Below, in pieces: positions 15,638 through 25,307 of a DNA stretch of 34,498 nucleotides. How positions within the stretch are numbered: the stretch's first letter is position 1; each line of letters opens with the position of its first letter. The notes under the pieces were generated by a model. The model was not told the DNA's origin and made no database searches. It saw only the letters and a list, made by a program, of their open reading frames with translations. This DNA is from JAJYRX01 sp041655275. GTDB lineage: Bacteria > Pseudomonadota > Gammaproteobacteria > Burkholderiales > Burkholderiaceae_B. The DNA lies in the NCBI GenBank assembly GCA_041655275.1, contig JBBAFU010000021.1, positions 1 through 34,498 on the forward strand, written 5' to 3'. A program made the position numbers and the translations under genes.

Positions 15638-16346
15638 CGGGCAGAAGCTGCTGCATTTCGGTCTCTATCCAGTCCTTGACCTTGCGGTTGAGCGCTTCGG
15701 CGCTCATGCCGTCCGGGTGGATGGGAGGGCCGATGGACACCGTGACAACGCCGGGACGCTTGATGAAAGCGCGCCGGGGCCAGAACAGGCCGGCATTGTG
15801 TGCCACCGGAATGACGGGGGTGCCGGTCTTGACGGCCAGCCGTGCACCGCCCGAACGATAGCGCCCGACCGTACCGGCAGGAACGCGCGTGCCTTCCGGA
15901 AACAGCAGCGGCCAGCGGCCTTCGGCGATGCGCCGGCTGCCGATTTCCACGACCTGGGCCATGGAGTCGCGCCCGCGCGAGCGGTCAATGGGAATCATGC
16001 GCAGCAGCGCCAGGCTCCAGCCGAAGAAGGGCAGGCGATGCAGCTCCTTCTTGTAGACGAAGCAGACTTCGCGCGGCATGCAGGCGGGAAAGAACAGGGT
16101 TTCCCAGGCCGACTGGTGCTTGGACAGGATGATGGCATGCCCGTCGGGCAGGTTTTCCCATCCCCTGACCTGCCAGCGTATGCCCAGGATGAAGCGTGCG
16201 GCCCACAGCGCCATGCGCGGCCACACGACCGTGAGCCGGTAGCGCCAGCGCTGTGGCAGGGGCGCCCACAGCAGGCAGAGCAGGGCATAGGGGATGACGG
16301 TGACCACCAGAAAGGTCTGGTAGAGCGTGGCGCGCAGGATTGGCAT
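15624..16346 (-). CDS. plsC: 1-acyl-sn-glycerol-3-phosphate acyltransferase
   Basis: Makes phosphatidic acid by acylating lysophosphatidate at the inner membrane. A hydrophobic N-terminus (about 8-30) anchors it. The acyltransferase motifs are present in order: ILSKHQSAWET (motif I, with His then Glu in place of the usual HX4D Asp), MIPIDRSRG (motif II), LLFPEGTR (motif III) and TPVIPVAHNAG (motif IV). The Glu variant is, as I remember it, common in betaproteobacterial members. 240 residues is typical. The ATG lies one base after the gmhB stop and the end overlaps ygjP, so it is deeply embedded in the operon. Confidence 0.92.
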   Translation of the reverse strand: MPILRATLYQTFLVVTVIPYALLCLLWAPLPQRWRYRLTVVWPRMALWAARFILGIRWQVRGWENLPDGHAIILSKHQSAWETLFFPACMPREVCFVYKKELHRLPFFGWSLALLRMIPIDRSRGRDSMAQVVEIGSRRIAEGRWPLLFPEGTRVPAGTVGRYRSGGARLAVKTGTPVIPVAHNAGLFWPRRAFIKRPGVVTVSIGPPIHPDGMSAEALNRKVKDWIETEMQQLLPDGDA

Positions 16347-16347
16347 T

Positions 16348-16893
16348 TCAGGTCTCGTTGCCCAGCAGGCGGTTCACCACGTCGGCCAGATCGTCGGCGA
16401 GCTGCGTACCCGGGGGCAGTGCGCCGGCGTCGGCCAATGTGCGCTCGCCGTTGCCGGTGCGCACCAGCCAGGGCGTGCACCCGGCCTCGCTGCCGGCGAG
16501 CAGGTCGCGCAGCGAGTCACCCACGGCCGGAACGCCTGTCAGGCTGATGTCGAAACGCCGGGCGATATCGTGGAAAAGTCCGGGACGCGGCTTGCGGCAG
16601 GTGCAGCCATCGTCGGGGCCGTGCGGGCACACGAAGATGGCATCCACATGCGCGCCCAGACCCGCGAGCGCCGCCTGCATGCGTTCGTGAATGCGGCATA
16701 GCGCATGGGCACTGATCAGGCCGCGTGCAATGCCCGACTGGTTGCTTGCGATCACGACGCGCCAGCCGGCGTGGCACAGCCGGGCAATCGCCTCCAGACT
16801 GCCCGGCAGGGCATGCCATTCGTCGGCGGTCTTGATGAAGGCGTCGCTGTCGTGATTGATGACGCCGTCACGATCCAGAATGATGAGCTTCAC
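16348..16893 (-). CDS. gmhB: D-glycero-D-manno-heptose 1,7-bisphosphate 7-phosphatase
   Basis: A HAD-family phosphatase of the ADP-heptose pathway that supplies the LPS inner core. The 181-residue protein has the nucleophile motif ILDRDGVIN (Asp7 and Asp9), the Thr/Ser motif VIASNQSGIARG, the zinc-binding set CPHGPDDGCTCRKP characteristic of GmhB, and the metal-binding VGDSLRDL. The ATG overlaps the glyS stop (ATGA, 16890-16893). Its neighbour plsC also serves envelope lipid synthesis. The cysteine cluster makes the GmhB assignment firm over a HisB-type phosphatase. Confidence 0.93.
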   Translation of the reverse strand: MKLIILDRDGVINHDSDAFIKTADEWHALPGSLEAIARLCHAGWRVVIASNQSGIARGLISAHALCRIHERMQAALAGLGAHVDAIFVCPHGPDDGCTCRKPRPGLFHDIARRFDISLTGVPAVGDSLRDLLAGSEAGCTPWLVRTGNGERTLADAGALPPGTQLADDLADVVNRLLGNET

Positions 16894-19033
16894 GATGCCA
16901 GCTGCGAGATGTCGGCCACGGTGTTCATCAGGCCATGCAGGCGCCTGAGGACGGCGAGGCGGTTGTCGCGTACGTCGGGCTCTTCGGCCATGATCATGAC
17001 TTCGTCGAAGAAGCGGTCCACCGTGGGCGCTGCGGGGGCCAGGGCGAGCAGGGCACGGGTGAAGTCGCCACGCCCGAGTGCGGCCTGTGCCTCGGGTGCC
17101 AGCGCATCCATGGCGTCGACGAGCGCGTGCTCGGCCGCTTCGCGCAGCAGGGTGGGCTCGGGCCGGTCGGGACCGGGCTCGGCACGGCGCAGGATATTGG
17201 CCACACGCTTGTTGGCGGCCGCCAGACGATCGGCCTGCGGCGCGGCGGCAAAGGCTTCGCAGGCCTGGATGCGCGCCCGGACCTGGTGCAGCGGCGGTGT
17301 CGCAGCAAGCACGGCGTCAATGACGTGACGCTCCGACTGGCCGGCCAGCAGGTTGCGGTAGCGCTCCATGATGTAGCCGGCCAGCGCCGCAGGCGTGGCG
17401 GCATCGATGGTGCCGGGCGCGAACAGACCGGCGGTCATTTCGAGCGTGGACCGCAGGTCGAGCGCGTCGGCCCGGGTGACGGGAAGCCAGCCGCCGCGCG
17501 TGAGCTGCTCGTAGGCACTGATCACGCCCAGCGCCGCCCGGCGCAGGCCGAAGGGATCGCGCTCGCCCGTGGGCTGCAGGCCGATGCCCCAGATACCGAC
17601 CAGGGTTTCCAGGCGTTCGGCCAGGAACAGGATGGCCGAGGGCAGGCCGGCCTCGTCGACCGGCTCCGCAATGCGCAGCAGGTATTGTTCGCGCAGCGCG
17701 CGCACGACGGCGGGGTTTTCGCCATCGTGCCGGGCATAATAGCTGCCCATGACGCCCTGCAGTTCGGGGAATTCACCCACCATGCCGGTAGTGAGATCGG
17801 CTTTGGCAAGGCGGGCGGCCCGCTCGCACAATGCCGCATCGGCACCCAGGGCCTGCGCCAGATGCCGTGCCAGGGCCTGTAGGCGCCCGACACGGTCGAG
17901 CTGGCTGCCCAGGCGATTGTGGTAGACGCTGGCGCCCAGGGTTTCCACACGGTCGGCCAGGCGCGTACGGCGATCGGTGTCATAGAAGAATTGCGCGTCG
18001 GCCAGACGGGGGCGCACCACGCGCTCGTTGCCTTCGATGATGTTTTGCGGATCGGCCACCTGCATGTTGCTGACGATCAGGAAACGGTGCGTGAGTGCAC
18101 CCGTGGCGGCATCGAACAGCGGAAAATACTTCTGGTTCAGCCGCATCGTCAGGATGAGGCACTCGGGCGGGACTTCGAGGAAATCCTCTTCGAAAGTGCC
18201 CATGTACACCGTGGGGTGCTCGACCAGTGCCGTGACCTCGTCGAGCAGGTTGCGTACTTCGGCGCCGTCACCGATGGTGCAGGCCAGGGCATTGGCCTGC
18301 GCGTGCAGCTGCGCTTCTATCATGGCGCGTCGCCGCGTGAAGGAGACGATGACGCAGCCTTCGTCCAGAAGGCGATCTTCGTATTCGTCGGCATGGGCCA
18401 GCGCGATACGGGATTGCCCCATGAAGCGATGGCCCCGCGTGTGCCGGCCGGCCGACAGGCCCAGCGCCTTTGCATCGATCACCCGGCTGCCCCACAATGC
18501 CACCAGACCGTGCGCCGGGCGCACGAAGTGCAGCAGATCGCCGCCGTCGAGCGTGTAATGCATGACCTTGGGGATGGGCAGATGGGCGATGGTGTGCTGC
18601 AGTATGCCTTCCAGCGCATCCTGCAGGCGGGCGCCGCGGGCCTGGCCGTGGGCAAAGAGGAAATCCTGGCGCCCGTCGGACGCCACGCTCAACGCGCTCG
18701 CCTCCAGGTGGCCCAGGCCCTTGGCCTGCAGGCGCTTGAGCAGGGCCGGGGTGGGTTTGCCGTCGGCATCCAGGCCAATCTTCACCGGCATCAGCTTTTC
18801 CGTGAAAGGCTGATCGGGGGCCTGTTCGCGCACGGCGTCCAGACGCAGCGCCAGGCGTCGCGGCGTGGCGAAATCCTGCAGGCTGCAGCCGGGCTCCAGC
18901 AGTTGTTGTGCCGCCAGCCCGTCATGGATGCCGCGGGCAAAGGCCTGGCCCAGGGTGTGCAGCGCACGGGGCGGCAGTTCTTCGGTGAGCAGTTCGATCA
19001 GCAGGGCTTGGGTGGTGGGTTGCGACTGCGGCA

Positions 19034-19034
<1 letters not shown>
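16890..19034 (-). CDS. glyS: Glycyl-tRNA synthetase beta subunit
   Basis: The large subunit of the heterotetrameric bacterial glycyl-tRNA synthetase, needed for tRNA binding. The 714-residue protein opens with LLIELLTEELPPRAL, a hallmark of the family, and contains FTEKLMPVKIGLDADG, GHRFMGQSRI, ECLILTMRLNQKYFP and GEFPELQGVMGSYYA. The C-terminal part (from about 590) is the DALR-like anticodon-binding region. Length is slightly above that of E. coli (689). Its ATG shares one base with the glyQ stop (TAATG), so the subunits are made in a coupled way. Confidence 0.96.
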
Positions 19035-19939
<905 letters not shown>

Positions 19940-20055
19940 GGGGAGATTCGGCTGGAAAAGGTCGACAAAATGCTCTGATTTTAACTGGTTCTGTCCAGGG
20001 CACGCTGTGCACAGACGGACAGCGCCTCTGCGGGCGGGTTGCCCAGGGAGTCGAG

Positions 20056-20823
20056 ATGTCGGATTTGGTCAGTACCGAAGTGGCCGATGGCGTCATGGTC
20101 ATCACCATCAATCGTCCGGAGGCACGCAATGCGGTGAATGTGCCCACTGCACAGGCGCTGGCACAGGCGTTTGTTGCCCTGGATGCGCGTGAGGATGTGG
20201 TCCTGGGCATCATGACCGGTGCAGGCGGCACGTTCTGCTCGGGCATGGATCTGAAGGCCTTTGCCCGGGATGGCGAGCGTCCGCTGGTCGAGGGTCGCGG
20301 CTTTGCCGGTCTGTGCGAGTGCCCGCCGGCCAAGCCGCTGATTGCCGCCGTCGAAGGCTATGCCCTGGCCGGCGGCTTCGAGATGGCCCTGGCGAGCGAC
20401 ATGATTGTGGCGGCGCGCAATGCGCATTTCGGCCTGCCGGAAGTCAAGCGCGGCATCGTGGCGGGTGCGGGCGGCATGATGCGCCTGCCCGGGCGCATTC
20501 CCTACCATGTCGCCATGGAATATATCCTGACCGGTGATATGCTGCCGGCGCCGCGCGCGGCCGAGCTCGGTCTGGTGAACCAGCTTGTCGAGCCCGGCCA
20601 GGCCCTGGCGGCCGCCCGCGCGCTGGCCGCCCGTATCGTCGTCAACGGGCCGCTGGCCGTGCGTACGGCCAAACGTATCGTGGTCGAGTCGCGCGACTGG
20701 CCGCTGGCCCATATGTTCGACCTGCAGCGCCCGCGTGTGGCCCACATCTTTGCCTCGGCCGATGCGAAGGAGGGGGCAACGGCGTTTGCCGAGAAGCGCG
20801 CGCCCGTGTGGCAGGGCCGCTAG
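20056..20823 (+). CDS. Crotonase / enoyl-CoA hydratase family protein
   Basis: A 255-residue crotonase-fold protein. The oxyanion hole is formed by GGTFCSGMDLK (58-67) and YALAGGFEM. Both catalytic glutamates of true hydratases are present: Glu109 in GGFEM and Glu129 in GLPEVKRG, so hydratase activity is plausible. AGGGAG before the ATG is a good ribosome site. It opens a five-gene plus-strand operon with mesaconase, hydratase, CoA-transferase and lyase genes. Its own step in the C5-dicarboxylate route is not obvious, since the MaoC/FAS1-like protein could supply the hydration. It could instead act in side-chain or fatty-acid degradation. Substrate unassigned. Confidence 0.88.
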   Translation: MSDLVSTEVADGVMVITINRPEARNAVNVPTAQALAQAFVALDAREDVVLGIMTGAGGTFCSGMDLKAFARDGERPLVEGRGFAGLCECPPAKPLIAAVEGYALAGGFEMALASDMIVAARNAHFGLPEVKRGIVAGAGGMMRLPGRIPYHVAMEYILTGDMLPAPRAAELGLVNQLVEPGQALAAARALAARIVVNGPLAVRTAKRIVVESRDWPLAHMFDLQRPRVAHIFASADAKEGATAFAEKRAPVWQGR

Positions 20824-20836
20824 AGGCGAGGTTGCC

Positions 20837-22360
20837 ATGACTACCGTGATCCGCGAGGAGGATTTCGTCCAGTCCATTGCTGATGCCGTCCAGTTCATCA
20901 GCTTCTATCATCCCGCGGATTTCATAGCGCATCTGGCGCAGGCCTGGGCACGCGAGCAAAGCGCGCCGGCAAAGGACGCCATGGCCCAGATACTGACCAA
21001 CTCCCGCCTGTGTGTCGAAGGGCGGCGCCCCTTGTGCCAGGATACGGGCGTGGTCAATGTCTTCGTGCGCATGGGCATGCAGGCGCGCATCGACAGCGCG
21101 CACAGCCTGCAGACCTTGTGTGATGAAGGGGTGCGCCGCGCCACGCTGGATGCCGACAACCCCCTGCGGGCTTCCATGGTGGGCGACCCGCTTTTCGAGC
21201 GACGCAATACCGGGGACAACACACCGGCCATGGTGCATGTGGAACTGGTGCCCGGCGATGTGCTCGAGATCGATGTGGCGGCCAAGGGCGCCGGCTCCGA
21301 AAACAAGGCCAGGCTGGCCATGCTCAATCCGGGGGAATCTCTGGTCGACTGGGTGCTGGAGACGGTGCCCGGCCTGGGTGCAGGCTGGTGTCCGCCGGGC
21401 ATGCTGGGCATCGGCGTGGGCGGTACGGCGGAAAAGGCCATGCTGCTTGCCAAGCAATCGCTCATGGAGCCCATGGACATGTCCGCGCTGATCGCGCGCG
21501 GGCCGGCCAATCCGCTGGAAGCGCTGCGTATCGATCTGTACGAGAAAGTGAACGCGCTGGGCATTGGCGCCCAGGGGCTGGGCGGGCTCACCACGGTGCT
21601 CGATGTGAAGATCGCCACCTTTCCCACGCATGCGGCCTCCAAGCCCGTGGCCCTGATTCCCAATTGCGCGGCAACGCGCCATGTGCGCTTCGTGCTCGAT
21701 GGCTCGGGCGTTGCGCAGCTTGATCCGCCGCCCCTGTCGCTGTGGCCCGAGGTGGGCTGGAAGCCCGATGTGGCCCATGCCCGGCGGGTGAATCTGGATA
21801 CGCTCACGCGGGACGAGGTCGCCGGCTGGCAGGCCGGCCAGACGCTGCTGCTGTCCGGGCGCCTGCTCACGGGGCGCGATGCCGCCCATGCGCGCATCCG
21901 TGAATATCTGCGCGAAGGCCGGCCCCTGCCGGTCGATTTCCGTGATCGCGTCATCTACTATGTCGGCCCGGTCAAGGCGGTTCGTGACGAGGCCGTGGGC
22001 CCCGCCGGACCCACGACCGCCACGCGCATGGATGACTATACGGAGCTCATGCTGGGCGAAGCCGGTCTGCTCGCCATGGTGGGCAAGGCCGAGCGCGGCC
22101 CCGGTGCTGTGGCGGCGATACGCTGTCACGGTGCCGCCTCGCTGATTGCGGTGGGCGGTGCAGCCTACCTGGTGTCGCGCGCCATACGCGCGGCGCGTGT
22201 GCTCGCTTTCGAGGATCTGGGCATGGAGGCCATCCACGAGTTCGAGGTTCGCGACATGCCGGTCACAGTGGCTGTAGATGCCACCGGCACCTCGGTGCAT
22301 GAATCGGGCCCGCGCACCTGGAAGACGAAAATAGCGCGCATGCGCATTCATCCCGTTTGA
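20837..22360 (+). CDS. Class I fumarate hydratase, possibly mesaconase
   Basis: An iron-sulfur hydro-lyase of the class I fumarase family (507 residues from ATG 20837; the open frame extends upstream into the crotonase gene, but IREEDFVQSIADA marks the true N-terminus). The three cluster cysteines are visible: Cys67 in LCQDTG, Cys185 in GWCPPG and Cys277 in PNCAATRH, with the spacing of E. coli FumA. The beta-like C-terminal part has GPTTATRMDDYT and IRCHGAASL. Members convert fumarate to malate, and some convert mesaconate to (S)-citramalate; in Burkholderia xenovorans such an enzyme serves mesaconate utilisation. The gene context (CoA-transferase, citramalyl-CoA lyase-like protein) favours mesaconase here, which is inference. 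Tartrate dehydratase is less likely. Confidence 0.88.
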   Translation: MTTVIREEDFVQSIADAVQFISFYHPADFIAHLAQAWAREQSAPAKDAMAQILTNSRLCVEGRRPLCQDTGVVNVFVRMGMQARIDSAHSLQTLCDEGVRRATLDADNPLRASMVGDPLFERRNTGDNTPAMVHVELVPGDVLEIDVAAKGAGSENKARLAMLNPGESLVDWVLETVPGLGAGWCPPGMLGIGVGGTAEKAMLLAKQSLMEPMDMSALIARGPANPLEALRIDLYEKVNALGIGAQGLGGLTTVLDVKIATFPTHAASKPVALIPNCAATRHVRFVLDGSGVAQLDPPPLSLWPEVGWKPDVAHARRVNLDTLTRDEVAGWQAGQTLLLSGRLLTGRDAAHARIREYLREGRPLPVDFRDRVIYYVGPVKAVRDEAVGPAGPTTATRMDDYTELMLGEAGLLAMVGKAERGPGAVAAIRCHGAASLIAVGGAAYLVSRAIRAARVLAFEDLGMEAIHEFEVRDMPVTVAVDATGTSVHESGPRTWKTKIARMRIHPV

Positions 22361-22375
22361 AAGGAGGTTCTGGAC

Positions 22376-23272
22376 ATGACCCGAGAGAAACCTGAAGACT
22401 GGATCGGTCACACCGAGACCTGTGACGACAATATCGATGTGGGCCATGTCGAGAAGATGGCCAGCACCCTGAATTCCGTCGTGCCGCTCAGCGGCGACCC
22501 CTTGCCGGCGCTCTGGCACTGGGGTCTGTTCGTGCAGCCCGAACCCTATTCCAGCCTGGGCAGGGATGGTCATCCGGAGCGCGGCGGTTTCCTGCCTGTG
22601 GCGCCGGGGCGCAATCGCATGTGGGCCGGCGGTCACGTCGAATTCATCCATCCGCTGCTGGTGGGCAAGCCCGCGCAGCGCAAGTCCAGCATTCTTGCCG
22701 TGACCGAAAAGCAGGGGCGCAGCGGGCAGTTGCTGTTCGTGACCGTCCAGCATGAATACGTGCAGGATTTCGTCGTTTGCGTGCGCGAGGAGCAGGACAT
22801 CGTCTACCGCGAGCCGTCTCCGCCGCTGCTGCAGGGTCGTGAAGCGGCACCCGAGGCCGAGTGGTCGGAGGAGATCGTCCCCACGACAACCATGCTGTTC
22901 CGCTATTCGGCAGTCACTTTCAACGGCCACAGGATTCACTACGACCTGGATTATGTGACGCGCGAGGAAGGCTATCCCGGTCTGGTCGTGCACGGGCCGC
23001 TCATCGCCACGCTGCTGTGCCAGGCGTTTCGCAACGCCCATCACGGGCGGCGCATCGTGAACCTGTCCTATCGCGGCCTGCGTCCCCTGATTGCGCCCGC
23101 GCCCTTCCGTGTTGCCGGCCGCCTCGAGACCAATGCCGGAGACGGCGCGGGTGACAATCGGGGTGACAACCGGGGTGACAACCGGGGTGACAACATCAGA
23201 CAGGCCCACCTGTGGGCCGAACAGGACGGCACGCTCGCGCAGAGCGCCCATATAAGATTTATTGAACCATGA
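22376..23272 (+). CDS. MaoC/FAS1-like dehydratase, mesaconyl-C4-CoA or itaconyl-CoA hydratase type
   Basis: A 298-residue two-hot-dog hydratase. The N-terminal half has LPALWHWGLFVQ and the FLPVAPGRNRMWAGG stretch; the C-terminal half has FNGHRIHYDLDYVTREEGYP followed by GLVVHGPLIATLL, the hydratase signature. Relatives hydrate mesaconyl-C4-CoA in the 3-hydroxypropionate cycle or itaconyl-CoA in itaconate degradation, both giving (S)-citramalyl-CoA. A strong AGGAGG precedes the ATG by eight bases and the gene ends in an ATGA overlap with the CoA-transferase. Near residues 258-273 a 12-bp DNA repeat encodes four copies of Gly-Asp-Asn-(Arg), an unusual insertion in a surface region. The exact substrate cannot be told from sequence. 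Confidence 0.82.
   Translation: MTREKPEDWIGHTETCDDNIDVGHVEKMASTLNSVVPLSGDPLPALWHWGLFVQPEPYSSLGRDGHPERGGFLPVAPGRNRMWAGGHVEFIHPLLVGKPAQRKSSILAVTEKQGRSGQLLFVTVQHEYVQDFVVCVREEQDIVYREPSPPLLQGREAAPEAEWSEEIVPTTTMLFRYSAVTFNGHRIHYDLDYVTREEGYPGLVVHGPLIATLLCQAFRNAHHGRRIVNLSYRGLRPLIAPAPFRVAGRLETNAGDGAGDNRGDNRGDNRGDNIRQAHLWAEQDGTLAQSAHIRFIEP
23150..23197 (+). repeat. 12-bp tandem repeat (4 units) inside the hydratase gene
   Basis: GGTGACAACCGG is repeated at 23162-23173 and 23174-23185, with a first unit differing by one base (23150-23161) and a last unit GGTGACAACATC (23186-23197). Each 12-bp unit is in frame and encodes GDNR, so copy-number change would add or remove four residues without a frameshift. 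Confidence 0.9.
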
Positions 23273-24486
23273 CGCTTGCTTCCAATGCTTCGCCCGGCTC
23301 CCGGGCCGCCCGTCCGCTCGATGGCGTTACGGTCATCAGTCTGGAACATGCGGTGGCGGCGCCTTTCTGCACGCGCCAGCTCGCCGACCTCGGTGCCCGC
23401 GTGATCAAGGTGGAACGCCCCGGTGCGGGCGACTTTGCGCGGGCCTATGACGAGCGCGTCAAGGGCCTGTCCTCGCACTTCGTGTGGATCAACCGGTCCA
23501 AGGAGAGCCTGACCCTGGATCTGAAACAGCCCGAAGGGCGCGCCATCCTGGAAGCCCTGCTCGCCCGTGCCGATGTGCTGGTACAGAATCTGGCTCCGGG
23601 AGCGGCGGCGCGCATGGGCCTGTCCTGGGAGGCCCTGTCCCCCCGGCATCCGCGGCTCATCGTGTGTGATATTTCCGGCTATGGGGAAGGCGGCCCCTAT
23701 CAGGACAAGAAGGCCTATGATCTGCTCATCCAGAGCGAGAGCGGCTTCCTGTCGGTCACGGGTTCGCCGGATCAGCCGGCAAAGGCGGGCTGTTCCATCT
23801 CGGACATCGCCGCCGGCATGTATGCCTACAGCAGCATACTGTCCTCGCTGCTCCTGCGCGAGCGTACCGGCACCGGTGCACGCATCGATGTGTCCATGCT
23901 CGAGAGCATGGTGGAGTGGATGGGCTTTCCCATGTATTACGCTTTTGACGGCGCGCCGCCACCGCCGCGCGCCGGAGCCGCCCATGCCACCATCTATCCG
24001 TACGGCCCGTTTGCGGTGGGCGATGGCAGCGAGGTCATGCTGGGCCTGCAGAACGAGCGCGAGTGGGCGCTCTTCTGCAGCGGCGTGCTGGGCCGGCCGG
24101 CGCTGGCCGACGATGCACGCTTCAGCAGCAACTCGCAGCGGGTGGCCAACAAGGAGCGCCTGCGCGACATTATTCTTGCGGTGTTTGCCGAGATGACGCG
24201 CGATGAGGTCATCGCCCGCCTGGAGCAGGCACGCATTGCCAATGCCGGCGTCAACACCATGAAGGATGTGTGGGCCCATCCCCAGCTGCAGGCGCGCGAA
24301 CGCTGGCGCACGGTGGGCAGCCCCGCCGGTCCGCTGCCTGCATTGATTCCGCCCGCCGGCAGCACGGCTTTTGACGCGCGCATGGATGCTGTGCCGGCGC
24401 TGGGCGAGCACACGGCGTCCATACTGGCGGAGCTCGGCCATGATCCGGCCGGGATCGAACGCCTGAAGGCGGGAGGTGTGGTGTGA
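23269..24486 (+). CDS. CaiB/BaiF family (class III) CoA-transferase
   Basis: A 405-residue formyl-CoA transferase-like enzyme. The family start PLDGVTVISLEHAVAAPFCT is followed by QLADLGARVIKVERP, NRSKESLTLDL, ISGYGEGGPYQDKKAYDLLI (the catalytic Asp is in KAYDLL) and the interlock motif region GARIDVSMLESM. Such enzymes transfer CoA from succinyl-CoA to carboxylates, and P. aeruginosa uses one for itaconate. Between a MaoC/FAS1-type hydratase and a CitE-type lyase the likely acceptor is mesaconate, itaconate or citramalate. The ATG overlaps the hydratase stop (ATGA) and the stop overlaps the lyase start, so the three are strictly coupled. Confidence 0.88.
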   Translation: MTLASNASPGSRAARPLDGVTVISLEHAVAAPFCTRQLADLGARVIKVERPGAGDFARAYDERVKGLSSHFVWINRSKESLTLDLKQPEGRAILEALLARADVLVQNLAPGAAARMGLSWEALSPRHPRLIVCDISGYGEGGPYQDKKAYDLLIQSESGFLSVTGSPDQPAKAGCSISDIAAGMYAYSSILSSLLLRERTGTGARIDVSMLESMVEWMGFPMYYAFDGAPPPPRAGAAHATIYPYGPFAVGDGSEVMLGLQNEREWALFCSGVLGRPALADDARFSSNSQRVANKERLRDIILAVFAEMTRDEVIARLEQARIANAGVNTMKDVWAHPQLQARERWRTVGSPAGPLPALIPPAGSTAFDARMDAVPALGEHTASILAELGHDPAGIERLKAGGVV

Positions 24487-25307
24487 TGCGCACGGCCCTG
24501 TTTGTGCCGGGTGCGCGCCCCGACCGTTTCCAGCGCGCGCTGGCGTCGGGTGCGGATGCGGTCATCATCGATCTTGAGGATGCGGTTGCAGCCGGCGACA
24601 AGCTGCAGGCGCGTGAACACATACGGGCTTTTGCGCAGTCCTGGTCCGGGCCCGGCTTCATGCTCAGGATCAATGCAGCCGACACACCCTGGTTTGCCGA
24701 TGATCTGGCCCTGTGTGCGCAATTGCCGGCGGCAAGTGCCGTGGTGCTGCCCAAGGCGGAAACCGCCGCACAGATCGATGCGGTGATGCAGGCCTGCGGC
24801 AAGCCGGTCATGCCCATCGTGGAAAGTGCCCGCGGGGTGCTGGCCCTGGCGGTGCTGGCGTCACAGCCGGGTGTGCTGCGCCTGTCCTTCGGCAGTCTGG
24901 ATCTGATGCTTGATCTGGGAGCGACGGCCGATACTGCAGCCGCCCGCGGCCTGCTCGAAGATGTGCGCATCCGCATCCTGCTGCATTCTGCAGCCAATGG
25001 CCTGCCTGCCGCGATCGATGGTGTCTATCCGGATTTTGCCGATACCGCCGGCCTGCAGGCGCATGCACGTCACGTCTGCGAACTGGGCTTTGGTGGCATG
25101 CTGTGCATACACCCGGCGCAGCTTGCACCCATTCATGCCGGGTTTGCGCCGACGCCGGCCGAACTCGAATGGGCGCACAAGGTGGTTGATGCCGCCGATG
25201 CGACAGGGGCGGCGGCCTTTCAGCTCGAAGGCAGCATGGTGGATGCGCCCGTCATTGCGCGCGCGCGGCAGGTGCTGGCGCGGGCCGGGGGTCCGCCAGA
25301 CGCCTGA
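24486..25307 (+). CDS. HpcH/HpaI-CitE family CoA-ester lyase, probably citramalyl-CoA lyase
   Basis: A TIM-barrel CitE-like protein. It has the family start RTALFVPGARPDRFQRAL, DAVIIDLEDAV with its metal-binding acidic residues, LRINAADTPW, VLPKAETAAQ, IVESARGVLAL and the C-terminal GFGGMLCIHPAQL. Stand-alone members cleave (S)-citramalyl-CoA to acetyl-CoA and pyruvate or malyl-CoA to acetyl-CoA and glyoxylate. With the preceding CoA-transferase and hydratase, citramalyl-CoA is the best guess. ATG 24486 shares one base with the CoA-transferase stop (TGATG); the adjacent GTG 24483 is an alternative start. The last 56 bases overlap the convergent folK, where the C-terminus reads ARARQVLARAGGPPDA. 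Confidence 0.87.
   Translation: MRTALFVPGARPDRFQRALASGADAVIIDLEDAVAAGDKLQAREHIRAFAQSWSGPGFMLRINAADTPWFADDLALCAQLPAASAVVLPKAETAAQIDAVMQACGKPVMPIVESARGVLALAVLASQPGVLRLSFGSLDLMLDLGATADTAAARGLLEDVRIRILLHSAANGLPAAIDGVYPDFADTAGLQAHARHVCELGFGGMLCIHPAQLAPIHAGFAPTPAELEWAHKVVDAADATGAAAFQLEGSMVDAPVIARARQVLARAGGPPDA

Noticed and set aside
16348..16893. HisB-type histidinol phosphatase as an alternative for gmhB
   Set aside because: The CPHG...CTC zinc cluster and the LPS/phospholipid neighbours fit GmhB better; no histidine-pathway genes are nearby.
19940..20055. T-box or glycine riboswitch upstream of glyQ or the crotonase gene
   Set aside because: The 116-base spacer is too short, lacks the conserved T-box sequence and tandem glycine aptamers, and T-boxes are not expected in betaproteobacteria.
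20585..20836. Upstream extension of the fumarase frame into the crotonase gene (possible fusion)
   Set aside because: The extension is Ser/Arg/Pro-rich shadow sequence; the fumarase N-terminus starts cleanly at ATG 20837.
23150..23197. CRISPR-like repeat array
   Set aside because: Units are 12 bp without spacers and lie in frame inside an enzyme gene; no cas genes are present.
20642..23251. An 869-codon minus-strand frame opposite the fumarase and hydratase genes
   Set aside because: Crosses gene borders of a well-supported plus-strand operon and is His/Gln/Gly-rich without domains; a codon-bias artefact.
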